Assembly: GCF_009650135.1 (NCBI RefSeq)
Contig: NZ_CP045871.1
Coordinates: forward strand, 1-64,000
Length of the DNA: 64,000 nt
Direction of reading: 5' to 3'
Origin: Litorivicinus lipolyticus
Lineage (GTDB): Bacteria > Pseudomonadota > Gammaproteobacteria > Pseudomonadales > Litorivicinaceae
In this document: positions 17,563 to 25,795 of the stretch, piece by piece
How positions within the stretch are numbered: the first letter of the stretch is position 1
Layout of the letters: each line of letters opens with the position of its first letter
The notes under the pieces: generated by a model
Database searches by the model: none
What the model was told of the DNA's origin: nothing
The model's input: only the letters and a program-made list of their open reading frames with translations
Position numbers and translations under genes: made by a program

Positions 17563-19030
17563 GCCAGCTGTGTCCATTTCGTTCGGCCAAGGCAATCGCT
17601 GAGGTCGGGCCCCAGGTGCCGGCGCTGTAGTGTTTCGGGGCGCTTGTTTCGCTCTGCCAGGCCTGCATGATGTCATCGACCCAACGCCAAGCGACCTCGA
17701 CTTCGTCACGGCGCACGAACAGCGTTTGGTTACCGCGGACCACGTCAAATAACAAACGCTCGTAGGCGTTGCGCGGCGGCTTGAAGTCTTCGGTCGACAG
17801 GTTCAGCTCGGCTTTTTGCAGCTTCATGCCGCCACCCAATCCGCGCACCTTGTACATCATCTGTAGCTGGATGCCTTCCTGGGGCTGCAGACGAATCACC
17901 AACTTGTTGGCCTGAACGTCGGCGTTTTCGGGGGCAAACAGGTCGTGCGGTACGTCGCGGAATTGGACCACGATTTCCGAGTACCGGTGCGGCATGCGCT
18001 TGCCCGTGCGCAGGTAAAACGGCACCCCGGCCCAGCGCCAGTTGTCGATCTCAGCGCGCAACGCGACAAAGGTTTCGGTTCGCGAACCGGGTTTGCAACC
18101 GGGCTCTTCGAGGTAACCGGGAACCGCCTTGCCATCGATCGCCCCGGCGCGGTATTGACCCCGCACGGTGCTGGATTCGATGTCACGGTCGCGAATCGGG
18201 CGCAGTGCGCGTAACACTTTGACCTTTTCATCACGCACCGCGTCCGGGTCCAAGCTGGCCGGTGGCTCCATCGCCACCAGGCTGACCAGTTGCAAAATGT
18301 GGTTTTGGACCATGTCGCGCATGGCGCCGGAATCGTCGTAGTAACCCCAGCGGCCCTCGACGCCGACGGTCTCGGACACCGTCACCTGGACGTGATCGAC
18401 GCCGGCTGAATTCCAACGCGGCTCAAAAATACCGTTGGCAAAGCGCAGCGCCAGCAAGTTCTGAACCGTCTCCTTGCCCAAGTAGTGGTCAATACGGTAG
18501 ATCGAGGCTTCTGGGAAGACCGCATCAACCGCGTCGTTAATCACGCGAGAGCTGGCCAAGTCGGTGCCGATCGGCTTTTCGATCACGACCCGGGCTTGGG
18601 CGCCGGCCAAGCCTGCGTGATCCAGGCCCGCACAGATCGCGCCGTACAAGCTCGGTGAGGTCGACAAATAGTGGATCAGCGGGCGTCCACTGCGATCACC
18701 CAGGCGCTCAGCCACGGCGACAAAGGCCTCGGGGTCATGCACGTCCAAAGGGGTATAATCCAGGGCCGCTGAAAAGCGCTCCCACACGGCGGCTTCGTAC
18801 TCGCCTTCCGGGGCAAACTCTTGCAGCTTGGCGTGGATGATGGCGGTAAACTCGGCCGCACTTTGATCCGTGCGCGCCAACCCCAAAATTCGACAGCCGC
18901 CGGGCAGGTGACCGTCGCGGAACAAGCAATACAGCGCCGGGTACAGTTTGCGGCCGGCCAAATCGCCGGTGGCACCGAACAAAAGAATGTCTGAAGGCTG
19001 AGCAATCCACTCAGCAACACCTGATGGCAT
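17555..19030 (-). CDS. zwf: glucose-6-phosphate 1-dehydrogenase
   Basis: A 491-residue NADP-dependent enzyme that oxidises glucose 6-phosphate to the lactone. The nucleotide site is [17 protein letters not shown] (about residues 18-34). The substrate and catalytic signature is [14 protein letters not shown] (about 182-195). KVLRALRPI and the C-terminal [15 protein letters not shown] are typical. It is first in the zwf-pgl operon and has a GAGGAAA ribosome site. A 7-bp inverted repeat lies just upstream, so expression is probably under a sugar-responsive repressor. Confidence 0.95.
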   Translation of the reverse strand: MPSGVAEWIAQPSDILLFGATGDLAGRKLYPALYCLFRDGHLPGGCRILGLARTDQSAAEFTAIIHAKLQEFAPEGEYEAAVWERFSAALDYTPLDVHDPEAFVAVAERLGDRSGRPLIHYLSTSPSLYGAICAGLDHAGLAGAQARVVIEKPIGTDLASSRVINDAVDAVFPEASIYRIDHYLGKETVQNLLALRFANGIFEPRWNSAGVDHVQVTVSETVGVEGRWGYYDDSGAMRDMVQNHILQLVSLVAMEPPASLDPDAVRDEKVKVLRALRPIRDRDIESSTVRGQYRAGAIDGKAVPGYLEEPGCKPGSRTETFVALRAEIDNWRWAGVPFYLRTGKRMPHRYSEIVVQFRDVPHDLFAPENADVQANKLVIRLQPQEGIQLQMMYKVRGLGGGMKLQKAELNLSTEDFKPPRNAYERLLFDVVRGNQTLFVRRDEVEVAWRWVDDIMQAWQSETSAPKHYSAGTWGPTSAIALAERNGHSWHE

Positions 19031-19044
19031 AGGGGTTTCCTCGT

Positions 19045-19066
19045 AATGTAGTAAACATCCTACATT
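19045..19066. promoter_or_regulatory. candidate operator of zwf
   Basis: A perfect inverted repeat AATGTAG-N8-CTACATT lies 15 bp upstream of the zwf start codon and within the divergent gap to yrfG. Placement right before the ribosome site suits a repressor. The TGTA...TACA ends recall HexR sites, but the spacing is longer than the usual HexR consensus, so the regulator is open. Confidence 0.45.
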
Positions 19067-19153
19067 TGTTTTAATGATCTCGCGAGTCCTTGGGTTTTAA
19101 TCCATCCGCCCTGCCCTCACAATAGACCCACTTTTGGCGCACGGACCGACGGA

Positions 19154-19828
19154 TTGATTGACTGGAACCGGATCGACACCCTGCTGTTGGACATGGACGG
19201 CACGCTGTTGGATCTGCACTTTGACGACCACTTTTGGTTGCAGTTCATGCCGACCTTTTTGCCCGAAGCGCACGCCTATTCGCCCGAGCGACTGGACATC
19301 GAATTTCACACCCCCATGCGCACTACTCGCGGCACGCTGGACTGGTATTGCGTCGACCACTGGACCGAGCACCTGTCGATGCCGGTGATGGACGCCATGG
19401 CCCGCCATCGCCACCTGATTCGCTGGCGCCCGGGGTCGACCGACTTTTTACGGCTGGCGCGCAAGGCCGGGCTGAAACTACTGATTGCGACCAATGCCCA
19501 CCGCGCGGTCTGGCAACTGAAAGCCGATACCTTGGATTTGATTCACTTTGTCGACGGCGTGGTCAGCAGCCATGATTATGGCCAACCCAAAGAAGCCGAG
19601 CACTTTTGGCAGTCATTGGCGCGTGAGCAGAGCCTGGATTTAAGCCGCTGTGCATTTTTTGACGACTCCGAAGCGGTCTTGGACTCGGCCCACCGTCATG
19701 GCGTCGGCACCGTGGTCGGCATTGATCACCCCAATTCGTACCGCGACCCGCGCCAGTTCAATGCGCATGTACAGATTCGCGATTTTTCCGACCTCGCGCC
19801 CTCGCTGCGCCTCGCCCATGGCGGATAG
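19154..19828 (+). CDS. yrfG: HAD-superfamily GMP/IMP nucleotidase YrfG
   Basis: A 224-residue HAD phosphatase. Motif I is LLLDMDGTLLDLHFD (about residues 10-24) with the nucleophile and acid/base aspartates, motif II ATNAHRA, motif III near QPKEAEHF, and motif IV FFDDSEAVLDSA. It resembles YrfG, which dephosphorylates purine mononucleotides. The preferred start is TTG at 19154, because MDGTLLD would remove the first strand seen in family members. Order yrfG-hslR-hslO is conserved in enterobacteria. It overlaps hslR by 11 bp. Confidence 0.85.
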   Translation: MIDWNRIDTLLLDMDGTLLDLHFDDHFWLQFMPTFLPEAHAYSPERLDIEFHTPMRTTRGTLDWYCVDHWTEHLSMPVMDAMARHRHLIRWRPGSTDFLRLARKAGLKLLIATNAHRAVWQLKADTLDLIHFVDGVVSSHDYGQPKEAEHFWQSLAREQSLDLSRCAFFDDSEAVLDSAHRHGVGTVVGIDHPNSYRDPRQFNAHVQIRDFSDLAPSLRLAHGG

Positions 19829-20207
19829 CGTACGCCTGGACAAGTGGCTGTGGGCGGCGCGTTTTTTCAAAACCCGCGGCCTGGCTCGAGCCGCCATTGA
19901 CGGCGGTCACGTCCACATCAACGGTCACCGCGCCAAACCTAGCAAAGCCGTTGAAGCCGGCATGACGTTAAGCGTTAGCAAGGGCCAGAGCGTGTTCGAC
20001 CTGGTCGTTAATGCGGTCAGTGCCCAGCGCCGCGGCGCCCCGGAGGCCCAGCTGCTGTACACCGAAACCGAAGACAGCCAAGCCAAACGCAAAGAACAAG
20101 CCCTACGCCGAGCCGCTCAAAGTGCCGGCATCATGGCGCCATCATCGCGCCCCAGCAAAAAAGACCGCCGCGAAATCCATCGATTTCAGCGCCAGGAGGA
20201 ACCATGA
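19818..20207 (+). CDS. hslR: ribosome-associated heat-shock protein Hsp15
   Basis: A 129-residue S4-domain RNA-binding protein. The S4 motif RLDKWLWAARFFKTRGLARAAIDGGHVHINGH (about residues 6-37, key residues Arg6, Lys9, Trp10) and basic C-terminal tail are those of HslR, which rescues stalled 50S subunits carrying a peptidyl-tRNA. I start at MADSVRLDKW, inside the yrfG end. The longer open frame upstream only shadows yrfG. It overlaps hslO by 4 bp. Confidence 0.9.
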   Translation: MADSVRLDKWLWAARFFKTRGLARAAIDGGHVHINGHRAKPSKAVEAGMTLSVSKGQSVFDLVVNAVSAQRRGAPEAQLLYTETEDSQAKRKEQALRRAAQSAGIMAPSSRPSKKDRREIHRFQRQEEP

Positions 20208-21085
20208 GTCCAGACCACGGACAACGTTTTATGTTTGACGGGCACCCCGTGCGCGGCCAGTTCGCGTGCCTTGACGAGACGCTGGCACAGGTCTTTGCGC
20301 GCCATCAATACCCCGCCCGGGTCGCCGAACAGTTAGGCCAGGCCTTGGTCGCCGCGTCTTTGCTGGCGGACACCTTAAAGCTGGACGGTTCGCTGGTGCT
20401 GCAGGCCAAGGGCACCGGCCCACTGCGCTTATTGATGGTGGAATGCGACGCCCAAGGCCGCCTGCGCGGTATTGCCAAGCACAACGACGATCCCGCACTG
20501 ACCCAAGGCAGCGGCCTGCAGTCCCTATACGGCCAGGGTCACCTGAGCATTTCGCTGTTGCCCAATAGCGGCGAGCGCTACCAAGGCATCGTGCCGCTTG
20601 AAGGGGCTAACCTGTCGGAAGTGCTGGATGGGTATTTTGCCCAGTCCGAGCAGCTGCCAACGCGGCTGTGGCTGACGGCGGATGGCAAGCGCGCAGCCGG
20701 CATGTTGCTGCAACAGCTGCCGGTTAACGCCGGCGAGCAAGTCGACGCCGGTTACTGGGAGCACCTGACGGCGCTGGCGCACACGCTTAAACCGATCGAA
20801 TTGAAAGAGCTGCCGGCCGAAATGATCCTGCACCGGCTGTACCACGAAGAAACCATTCAGCTGTTTGACGGCCATGACATCGAGTTTCACTGCCCCTGTT
20901 CGCGCGAGCGCAGTGCGCGCGCCCTGATTAGTCTGGGGATCGAGGACTTGACCGCATTGATGCAAGAACAGCCGACGGTGTCGGTGGATTGCGAGTTTTG
21001 TGGCGAAAAACACCAATATGACCAAACCGACCTGACCTGGCTGACCGCCGACAACAGCGCACCCGGCTCCGATCAGCTGCAATAA
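20204..21085 (+). CDS. hslO: redox-regulated chaperone Hsp33
   Basis: A 293-residue holdase. The substrate-binding N-terminal domain is followed by the zinc/redox switch made of CPC (about residues 230-232) and CEFC (about 264-267), the four cysteines that form disulfides and activate the chaperone under oxidative stress. It is the last gene of the yrfG-hslR-hslO group. Confidence 0.95.
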   Translation: MSPDHGQRFMFDGHPVRGQFACLDETLAQVFARHQYPARVAEQLGQALVAASLLADTLKLDGSLVLQAKGTGPLRLLMVECDAQGRLRGIAKHNDDPALTQGSGLQSLYGQGHLSISLLPNSGERYQGIVPLEGANLSEVLDGYFAQSEQLPTRLWLTADGKRAAGMLLQQLPVNAGEQVDAGYWEHLTALAHTLKPIELKELPAEMILHRLYHEETIQLFDGHDIEFHCPCSRERSARALISLGIEDLTALMQEQPTVSVDCEFCGEKHQYDQTDLTWLTADNSAPGSDQLQ

Positions 21086-21201
21086 CCGCTCAATGTCGCG
21101 ATTACGAGCGCAATTCACCGAACATCGGTGCAAACTGCGTTGATTAACTGGACCCTGCGGGGTCGGCAATTGACTGTCGGCCCGGCCCAAGCGAAGACAC
21201 G

Positions 21202-22752
21202 ATGAAGATAACCGCCGAGCAATTTCAAAAATTAGCCCCCCGCGACAACCACTGGGTTGCCGGTATGCGCCGCGGCATTGAGCGCGAAGCCTTGCGGGTC
21301 ACGCCGACTGGGGAGCTGGCGCAAACGCCGCACCCGGCGGCACTGGGCCAGGCGGTCACGCACGGGGCGATCACGACGGACTATTCGGAGTCGTTGCTCG
21401 AATTCATTACTCCGCTGTGTGAAACGCCCGAAGACGCCGAGCGCTTTTTGCAGGACGTTCAGCGCGAGACCCTGAAAGCCATGGGTGACGAGCTGTTGTG
21501 GGCCAATTCCATGCCCTGCCTGTTGCCGGAAAACGAAGCCGACATTCCGCTGGCCCAGTACGGCAATTCGGACATTGGCCGGCTGAAAACGATTTACCGC
21601 GAGGGCCTGGCCTGGCGTTACGGCCGGCGCATGCAGACCATCGCCGGGGTCCACTACAACTGGTCGTTGCCCGAAGCGGCATGGCAGGACATCACCGGCA
21701 TCGCCGACGGCCAGGAAGCGCGCAACCGCGGTTACTTCTTAACCCTGCGCGGATTCCGGCGTCACTATTGGCTGCTGATGTGGTTATTCGGCGCCAGCCC
21801 GGCATTGGATCGCAGTTTTTTCGGCGACACTGATCGCAATGGCGCAACCCGCTTAACCAGTGGCGCCGCCAGTTTGCGCATGAGCGATCTGGGCTATCAC
21901 AACAAGGCCCAACAGACCCTGGGCATTTGCTTCAACGCCCTGGACAGCTACGCCGACAGCCTCAGCCGCGCGGTCATGCAGCCGTGGGACGACTATCAAA
22001 CATTGGGCGTGCGCGACGGCGATCATTGGCGACAGCTGAGCAACAAGCTGCTGCAAATTGAGAACGAATACTACTCGGTAGTCCGCCCCAAGCAGTTGCA
22101 AGAGCCGGGCGAACGCCCCGTCAAAGCCCTGCGTGATCGCGGTGTTAACTGGCTAGAAGTTCGCTGTATGGACGTCGATCCCTGGGCCGGCGCCGGCATT
22201 AGCACCAGCACCATGCGCTTCTTGGATTGCTTCTTGACCGCCTGTGCGCTGGGCCAAAACCCGCGCATCAGCGAAACCGAGTGCGAACAGCTGGAAGAAA
22301 ACCAACAGCGCATCGCCAGCGCCGGGCGCACCCACGGCCAACGTATCTGGGTCGATGGCGCCGAGGTTAAGTTGACCGATGCGGCCGACTCGGTCTTAAA
22401 GCGCTGCCGCGCGGTGGCCGAGCAACTGGACCTACATGAAGGCGGCAGTGCCCACGTCGCCGCGGTCGAAGAGGCCATGGAGCACCTGAGCATGCCCAAG
22501 GGCCTGCCGTCGGCACGGGCCGAACGCAAGATTCAAAAAATGGGCTACCTCGAGTGGGTCCTGTCGCGTTCTGAAAAGCTGAAAAAGGATTTGCTGGCCG
22601 GCGAGACCAGCCCCGAACGGTTGGCCGAGTTGGCGCAACTGCGCGATGGCAGCATTCAAGCCGAAGCTGCGCTGCCACGTTCCGCCAGCGCCGCCGAATT
22701 CGATGCCTTTGTCCGCGACTACGTCAACCAGCCAACCGGGTTAAACGACTAA
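21202..22752 (+). CDS. gshA: glutamate-cysteine ligase
   Basis: A 516-residue enzyme, close to the 518 residues of E. coli GshA. It makes gamma-glutamylcysteine, the first step of glutathione synthesis, using ATP. Landmarks are GIEREALRV (about residues 15-23), TDYSESLLEFITP (about 56-68), GVHYNWSLPE (about 149-158) and VRCMDVDPWAGAGIS (about 317-331). Monocistronic by spacing (116 bp after hslO). Its stop overlaps the convergent FliL-like gene by 4 bp (CTAA). Confidence 0.95.
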   Translation: MKITAEQFQKLAPRDNHWVAGMRRGIEREALRVTPTGELAQTPHPAALGQAVTHGAITTDYSESLLEFITPLCETPEDAERFLQDVQRETLKAMGDELLWANSMPCLLPENEADIPLAQYGNSDIGRLKTIYREGLAWRYGRRMQTIAGVHYNWSLPEAAWQDITGIADGQEARNRGYFLTLRGFRRHYWLLMWLFGASPALDRSFFGDTDRNGATRLTSGAASLRMSDLGYHNKAQQTLGICFNALDSYADSLSRAVMQPWDDYQTLGVRDGDHWRQLSNKLLQIENEYYSVVRPKQLQEPGERPVKALRDRGVNWLEVRCMDVDPWAGAGISTSTMRFLDCFLTACALGQNPRISETECEQLEENQQRIASAGRTHGQRIWVDGAEVKLTDAADSVLKRCRAVAEQLDLHEGGSAHVAAVEEAMEHLSMPKGLPSARAERKIQKMGYLEWVLSRSEKLKKDLLAGETSPERLAELAQLRDGSIQAEAALPRSASAAEFDAFVRDYVNQPTGLND

Positions 22753-23144
22753 CCTTCGGGGACGATGCCGGCGGGGAACAACACCGCACGCACGCACTCC
22801 GCGCAGCCCTCGTCGGCCAGCGCGGCATTGAACGACGCCAGCGCTTGCTGGGCCAATATTTGCCAACCTTCGGCGGTGACAAAGGTTTTACGGGTTTGCA
22901 AACTCAAGACGCGCTGAAAACGGTCGCGCAGCAGCGGCCGATGGATCATGGCCTGGGTGCGCGCGTCATCATTGGCGACTTCTAGCGACACCTCGGCGAC
23001 CATGGCGACACCGATGGTGGTGCGGGTTTTTTCATAGCTGGCGTAAAATGGCGTACCCAGTCCAACATAGCTTTCGGTGGCGTCGAACACATCCTCGGCA
23101 AACGCGGGCATTATGAGCGACACTAGTAACAACAACACTGGCAT
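22749..23144 (-). CDS. FliL-like exported protein
   Basis: A 131-residue protein with a signal-type N-terminus (MPVLLLLVSLIMPAFA). The mature part has the FliL pattern: an extended strand (TRTTIGVAMVAEVSLEVAND), then HRPLLRDRFQRVLSLQT and EGWQILAQQALASFNAAL, ending in a short hydrophobic strand VRAVLFPAG. FliL stabilises the flagellar stator, but no flagellar gene is near, so this is a stand-alone relative. The start is set by AGGAG 9 bp upstream. A longer ORF start reaches into dsbB and is rejected. Confidence 0.6.
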   Translation of the reverse strand: MPVLLLLVSLIMPAFAEDVFDATESYVGLGTPFYASYEKTRTTIGVAMVAEVSLEVANDDARTQAMIHRPLLRDRFQRVLSLQTRKTFVTAEGWQILAQQALASFNAALADEGCAECVRAVLFPAGIVPEG

Positions 23145-23157
23145 ATCGAGGTCTCCT

Positions 23158-23661
23158 GTGGCGCACAGCACCACCCATTTCATTCGGCAACCACGCGCAC
23201 TGGGCGTGCTGGCTGCACTGGTCTGTTTCGGCTTATTGGCGAGCGCATTCTATATGGAATACGTGCTATACCTCGAGCCGTGCCCGCTGTGCATGGCCCA
23301 GCGCCTGGTCTTTGGCTTGTTCGGTCTGGTCGGCTTGGTCATGGCGTTCAACCCAACTCGAGTGCGCACCTTTGCCGTCCTGGGTGCGCTGATCGGGTTG
23401 TCAGGATTGGCCCTGGCGACGCGCCAGCTGTATTTGCAGTCGCTGCCGCCTGAATTGGTCCCGGCCTGCGCCCCCGGTCTGTACTTCATGATCGAACGCT
23501 TTCCGCTCCTAGAGGTGTTATCGGCCATGTTGACCGGAACAGGAGAGTGCGCGGACGTGCAGTGGACATTTTTATCGCTGTCGATCCCCGGCTGGACCGC
23601 GATCGCCTTCGCCTGCATGACCGCTGCCGCCGCCGCATTGCCATGGTACGCGCGCTCTTAG
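23158..23661 (+). CDS. dsbB: disulfide bond formation protein DsbB
   Basis: A 167-residue four-helix inner-membrane protein. It oxidises DsbA and passes electrons to quinone. The first periplasmic loop has the CPLC pair (about residues 42-45). The second has a Cys at PACAPGLYF and another in GTGECADVQW. The start is GTG at 23158, after GAGG; the upstream in-frame extension overlaps the divergent gene. Only 13 bp separate it from the start of the divergent FliL-like gene. Confidence 0.92.
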   Translation: MAHSTTHFIRQPRALGVLAALVCFGLLASAFYMEYVLYLEPCPLCMAQRLVFGLFGLVGLVMAFNPTRVRTFAVLGALIGLSGLALATRQLYLQSLPPELVPACAPGLYFMIERFPLLEVLSAMLTGTGECADVQWTFLSLSIPGWTAIAFACMTAAAAALPWYARS

Positions 23662-24566
23662 CCGCCGCACTGCTGGGTCTGGCGGGCTGCGAAGCCGGGC
23701 CGGATGAGCAGCTGGATTTGCTCGGTGAAAACATCTTTACCGGGGCCCTGTCCAAAGACGGTTCGCTGGCCGTAGTCGGCGCCGTCGAGGGTGGCATTTG
23801 GGTGCTTCAACAGGGCCGCAAACTGCACGAACTGAAACACTCGGACGGTGAAAGCGCCTTGGAATCCGCCAGCATTTCGCCCGACAGCCGCCGCATCGCC
23901 ACCGCCAGCGGCAACCGCTGGCATGTGTGGAGCGCGCAAAGCGGCCGCGAACTCAATGCCGGCACCATGGACAGCTTGATTCGGGCGGTCGCAGTCGACA
24001 ATTTCGGCCGCCTGTTAATCGGTACCTTAAACGGCGGTTATTGGCTGGACGGGGACAACGGGCTGCAGCTATCCGGCACCACCACCCGGGCGCTGGCATT
24101 GGACGGCAAACGCTTGATGCTGGGTAACGACGACGGCTTGGTCACGCTGTGGACGGTCGGGGCGCGGCGGCCATCGCACCAATGGCAACTCAGTGATCAG
24201 GTCGAGGTCGTCGCGCTGGAACAGGATCAAGGCTTTGCCGGCGCGCGCGATGCACCGTCACGGTTGCTGGCGATTGGCGAGGGTGCGGTTAATGCCGAAT
24301 TGGCCCAGGAAAGCAGCTATTACCCACAACCCATCACGATTACCGCAGCGCGCATCGTCGCCGGTGGCATTTGGTTGGGAAATACCCAGCGCCGGGCGGC
24401 GTTTTGGGACTACTCGAATTTGACCGAACCCAGCCAGACCTGGCGGATGCCGGTGCGCAAAGGGTCTAATCCGGGCTCGGCCCGAATTGTTGCCTTTAGC
24501 CGCGACGGCCAGCGAGTCCGGGCCCTGACGGGCACCGGACACCTGGCGACGCTGGTGCGTCAGTAA
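23643..24566 (+). CDS. beta-propeller (WD40-like) lipoprotein
   Basis: A 307-residue lipoprotein with N-terminal signal and lipobox LAGC (Cys16). The rest consists of short repeated strands with the pattern SISPDSRRIATASGNRWHVWSAQSG, typical of WD40-like propellers. It overlaps dsbB by 19 bp, so the two are probably co-translated. No specific function is recognised. BamB-like or other envelope scaffold roles are possible, but BamB is larger and has a different repeat. Confidence 0.65.
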   Translation: MVRALLAAALLGLAGCEAGPDEQLDLLGENIFTGALSKDGSLAVVGAVEGGIWVLQQGRKLHELKHSDGESALESASISPDSRRIATASGNRWHVWSAQSGRELNAGTMDSLIRAVAVDNFGRLLIGTLNGGYWLDGDNGLQLSGTTTRALALDGKRLMLGNDDGLVTLWTVGARRPSHQWQLSDQVEVVALEQDQGFAGARDAPSRLLAIGEGAVNAELAQESSYYPQPITITAARIVAGGIWLGNTQRRAAFWDYSNLTEPSQTWRMPVRKGSNPGSARIVAFSRDGQRVRALTGTGHLATLVRQ

Positions 24567-25250
24567 TTACTCAGAAACGATATCGAGCAATTCCATTTCG
24601 AACACCAAGGTTGCGAACGGCGGGATGCTGGGCGGTGCGCCCGCGGGGCCGTAGGCAATGTCAAAGGGCGCGACGATTTCGAGCTTGTCACCGACCTTCA
24701 TTAACTGCAGCGCTTCGATCCAGGCTTGGATCAGCTGGTTGACCTGAAACTCAACCGGCTCACCGCGATCGACCGACGAATCAAATACCGTGCCGTCAAT
24801 CAAACGGCCCGTGTAGTGGACTTTGACGCGGCTTTCAGCGGCGGGCATGGCGCCGTCACCCTGGGTGATGTAGCGGTATTGGAGGCCGCTCTCGGTCACG
24901 GTGACGCCGTCTTTGGCGGCATTCGCAGCTAAGTAGGCTTCGCCTTCAGCGCGCACTTCAGCCGAAGCGGCTTGAGCGGCCTGGGCCTGTTCGGCGGCAA
25001 CACGCTGTTGAACCATTTGCATGACTTCACCGATTTGGTTGCGATCCAGCGCCCAGCTGGATTCGTCACCCGCGTCTTTAATACCGGCCAGAAACTGGTC
25101 GTAATCCAACACGCCGAAATCACCAAAAATGCGTTCGCCAACTACGATACCCAGCGAGTAGGCCAGCTTTTCGTCGTCAGTCGTCGGGGCCGCATGGGCG
25201 GCAGTCAGGGTCGCAGCAGACAAGGCGACCGCAGTCAAAAATTGTTTCAT
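24567..25250 (-). CDS. FKBP-type peptidyl-prolyl cis-trans isomerase (FklB/FkpA/Mip-like)
   Basis: A 227-residue exported isomerase. A signal peptide (MKQFLTAVALSAATLTAAHA) is followed by the helical dimerisation domain starting TDDEKLAYSLGIVVG. The FKBP domain occupies about residues 120-225 (VKVHYTGRLIDGTVFDSSVDRG, then FDIAYGPAGAPPSIPPFATLVFEMELL). The usual pocket segment V-I-x-G-W reads LIQAW, so the conserved Gly is Ala. The start is placed at MKQ after AGGAT. It abuts the convergent lipoprotein gene with no gap. Confidence 0.9.
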   Translation of the reverse strand: MKQFLTAVALSAATLTAAHAAPTTDDEKLAYSLGIVVGERIFGDFGVLDYDQFLAGIKDAGDESSWALDRNQIGEVMQMVQQRVAAEQAQAAQAASAEVRAEGEAYLAANAAKDGVTVTESGLQYRYITQGDGAMPAAESRVKVHYTGRLIDGTVFDSSVDRGEPVEFQVNQLIQAWIEALQLMKVGDKLEIVAPFDIAYGPAGAPPSIPPFATLVFEMELLDIVSE

Positions 25251-25294
25251 GAACATCCTATTGTCGTGGTTAAGCAAGCGGATACTAGCACCCG

Positions 25295-25762
25295 TCAGAC
25301 CTCGGCGGCACCCAGTCGTTCCATCAGTTGACGGTAACGCCGCTGGGTCGCTTCACTCGGCGCCAGCGACGGAATGGCAGCGTCAATGGCGTGCAGACAA
25401 TCCAGCGGCCGGCGGCCATTCAGCGGCTCGCCCGGCAGCGCTTCGAGCTGCGTTAACAGCAGCGCCTCGGTGTCAATTTCCAGCGGCCGCGTGCGCGTGC
25501 CCAGCTCGCGGGTTAACGGGTCCAGTTCCAGCAACCGGCGCGCGCCACGCAGACGCTCAATGGCCAGGTACAGGCCGCGCCGAAAGCGCCTGAATTCGGA
25601 CAGCCCCTGGGCGTTGGGGGCATGGTCGGACTGGGCCAACCAGGCGCACCACAAAAGCTCACAGACGCTGGCGCCGTCCTGGTCTTGGAGTTCCAAACAG
25701 GCATCCGCGACCGCCGGCTTTTGATATTCCCGCACCGCCCATGACCACAAGCCTTCGCGCAT
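25295..25762 (-). CDS. TIGR02444-family protein of unknown function
   Basis: A 155-residue soluble protein matching the short gammaproteobacterial family known as TIGR02444. The N-terminus reads MREGLWSWAVREYQKP, then CLELQDQDGASVCELLWCAWLA and an Arg-rich helix. It starts at the ATG after TTGGGAG. A TTG five codons upstream is the alternative. It is divergent from the ABC-F gene with 33 bp between starts. Function is unknown. Confidence 0.75.
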   Translation of the reverse strand: MREGLWSWAVREYQKPAVADACLELQDQDGASVCELLWCAWLAQSDHAPNAQGLSEFRRFRRGLYLAIERLRGARRLLELDPLTRELGTRTRPLEIDTEALLLTQLEALPGEPLNGRRPLDCLHAIDAAIPSLAPSEATQRRYRQLMERLGAAEV

Positions 25763-25795
25763 TCGGTAAACTCCCAAAATCGAAAGGATACCTTA

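Noticed and set aside
17563-17748. 62-residue N-terminal extension of 6-phosphogluconolactonase
   Set aside because: The extension lies wholly within zwf, and the enzyme family starts at MSEVNWVV.
19045-19066. Canonical HexR site
   Set aside because: The half-site spacing is longer than the known HexR motif, so I list it only as an unnamed operator.
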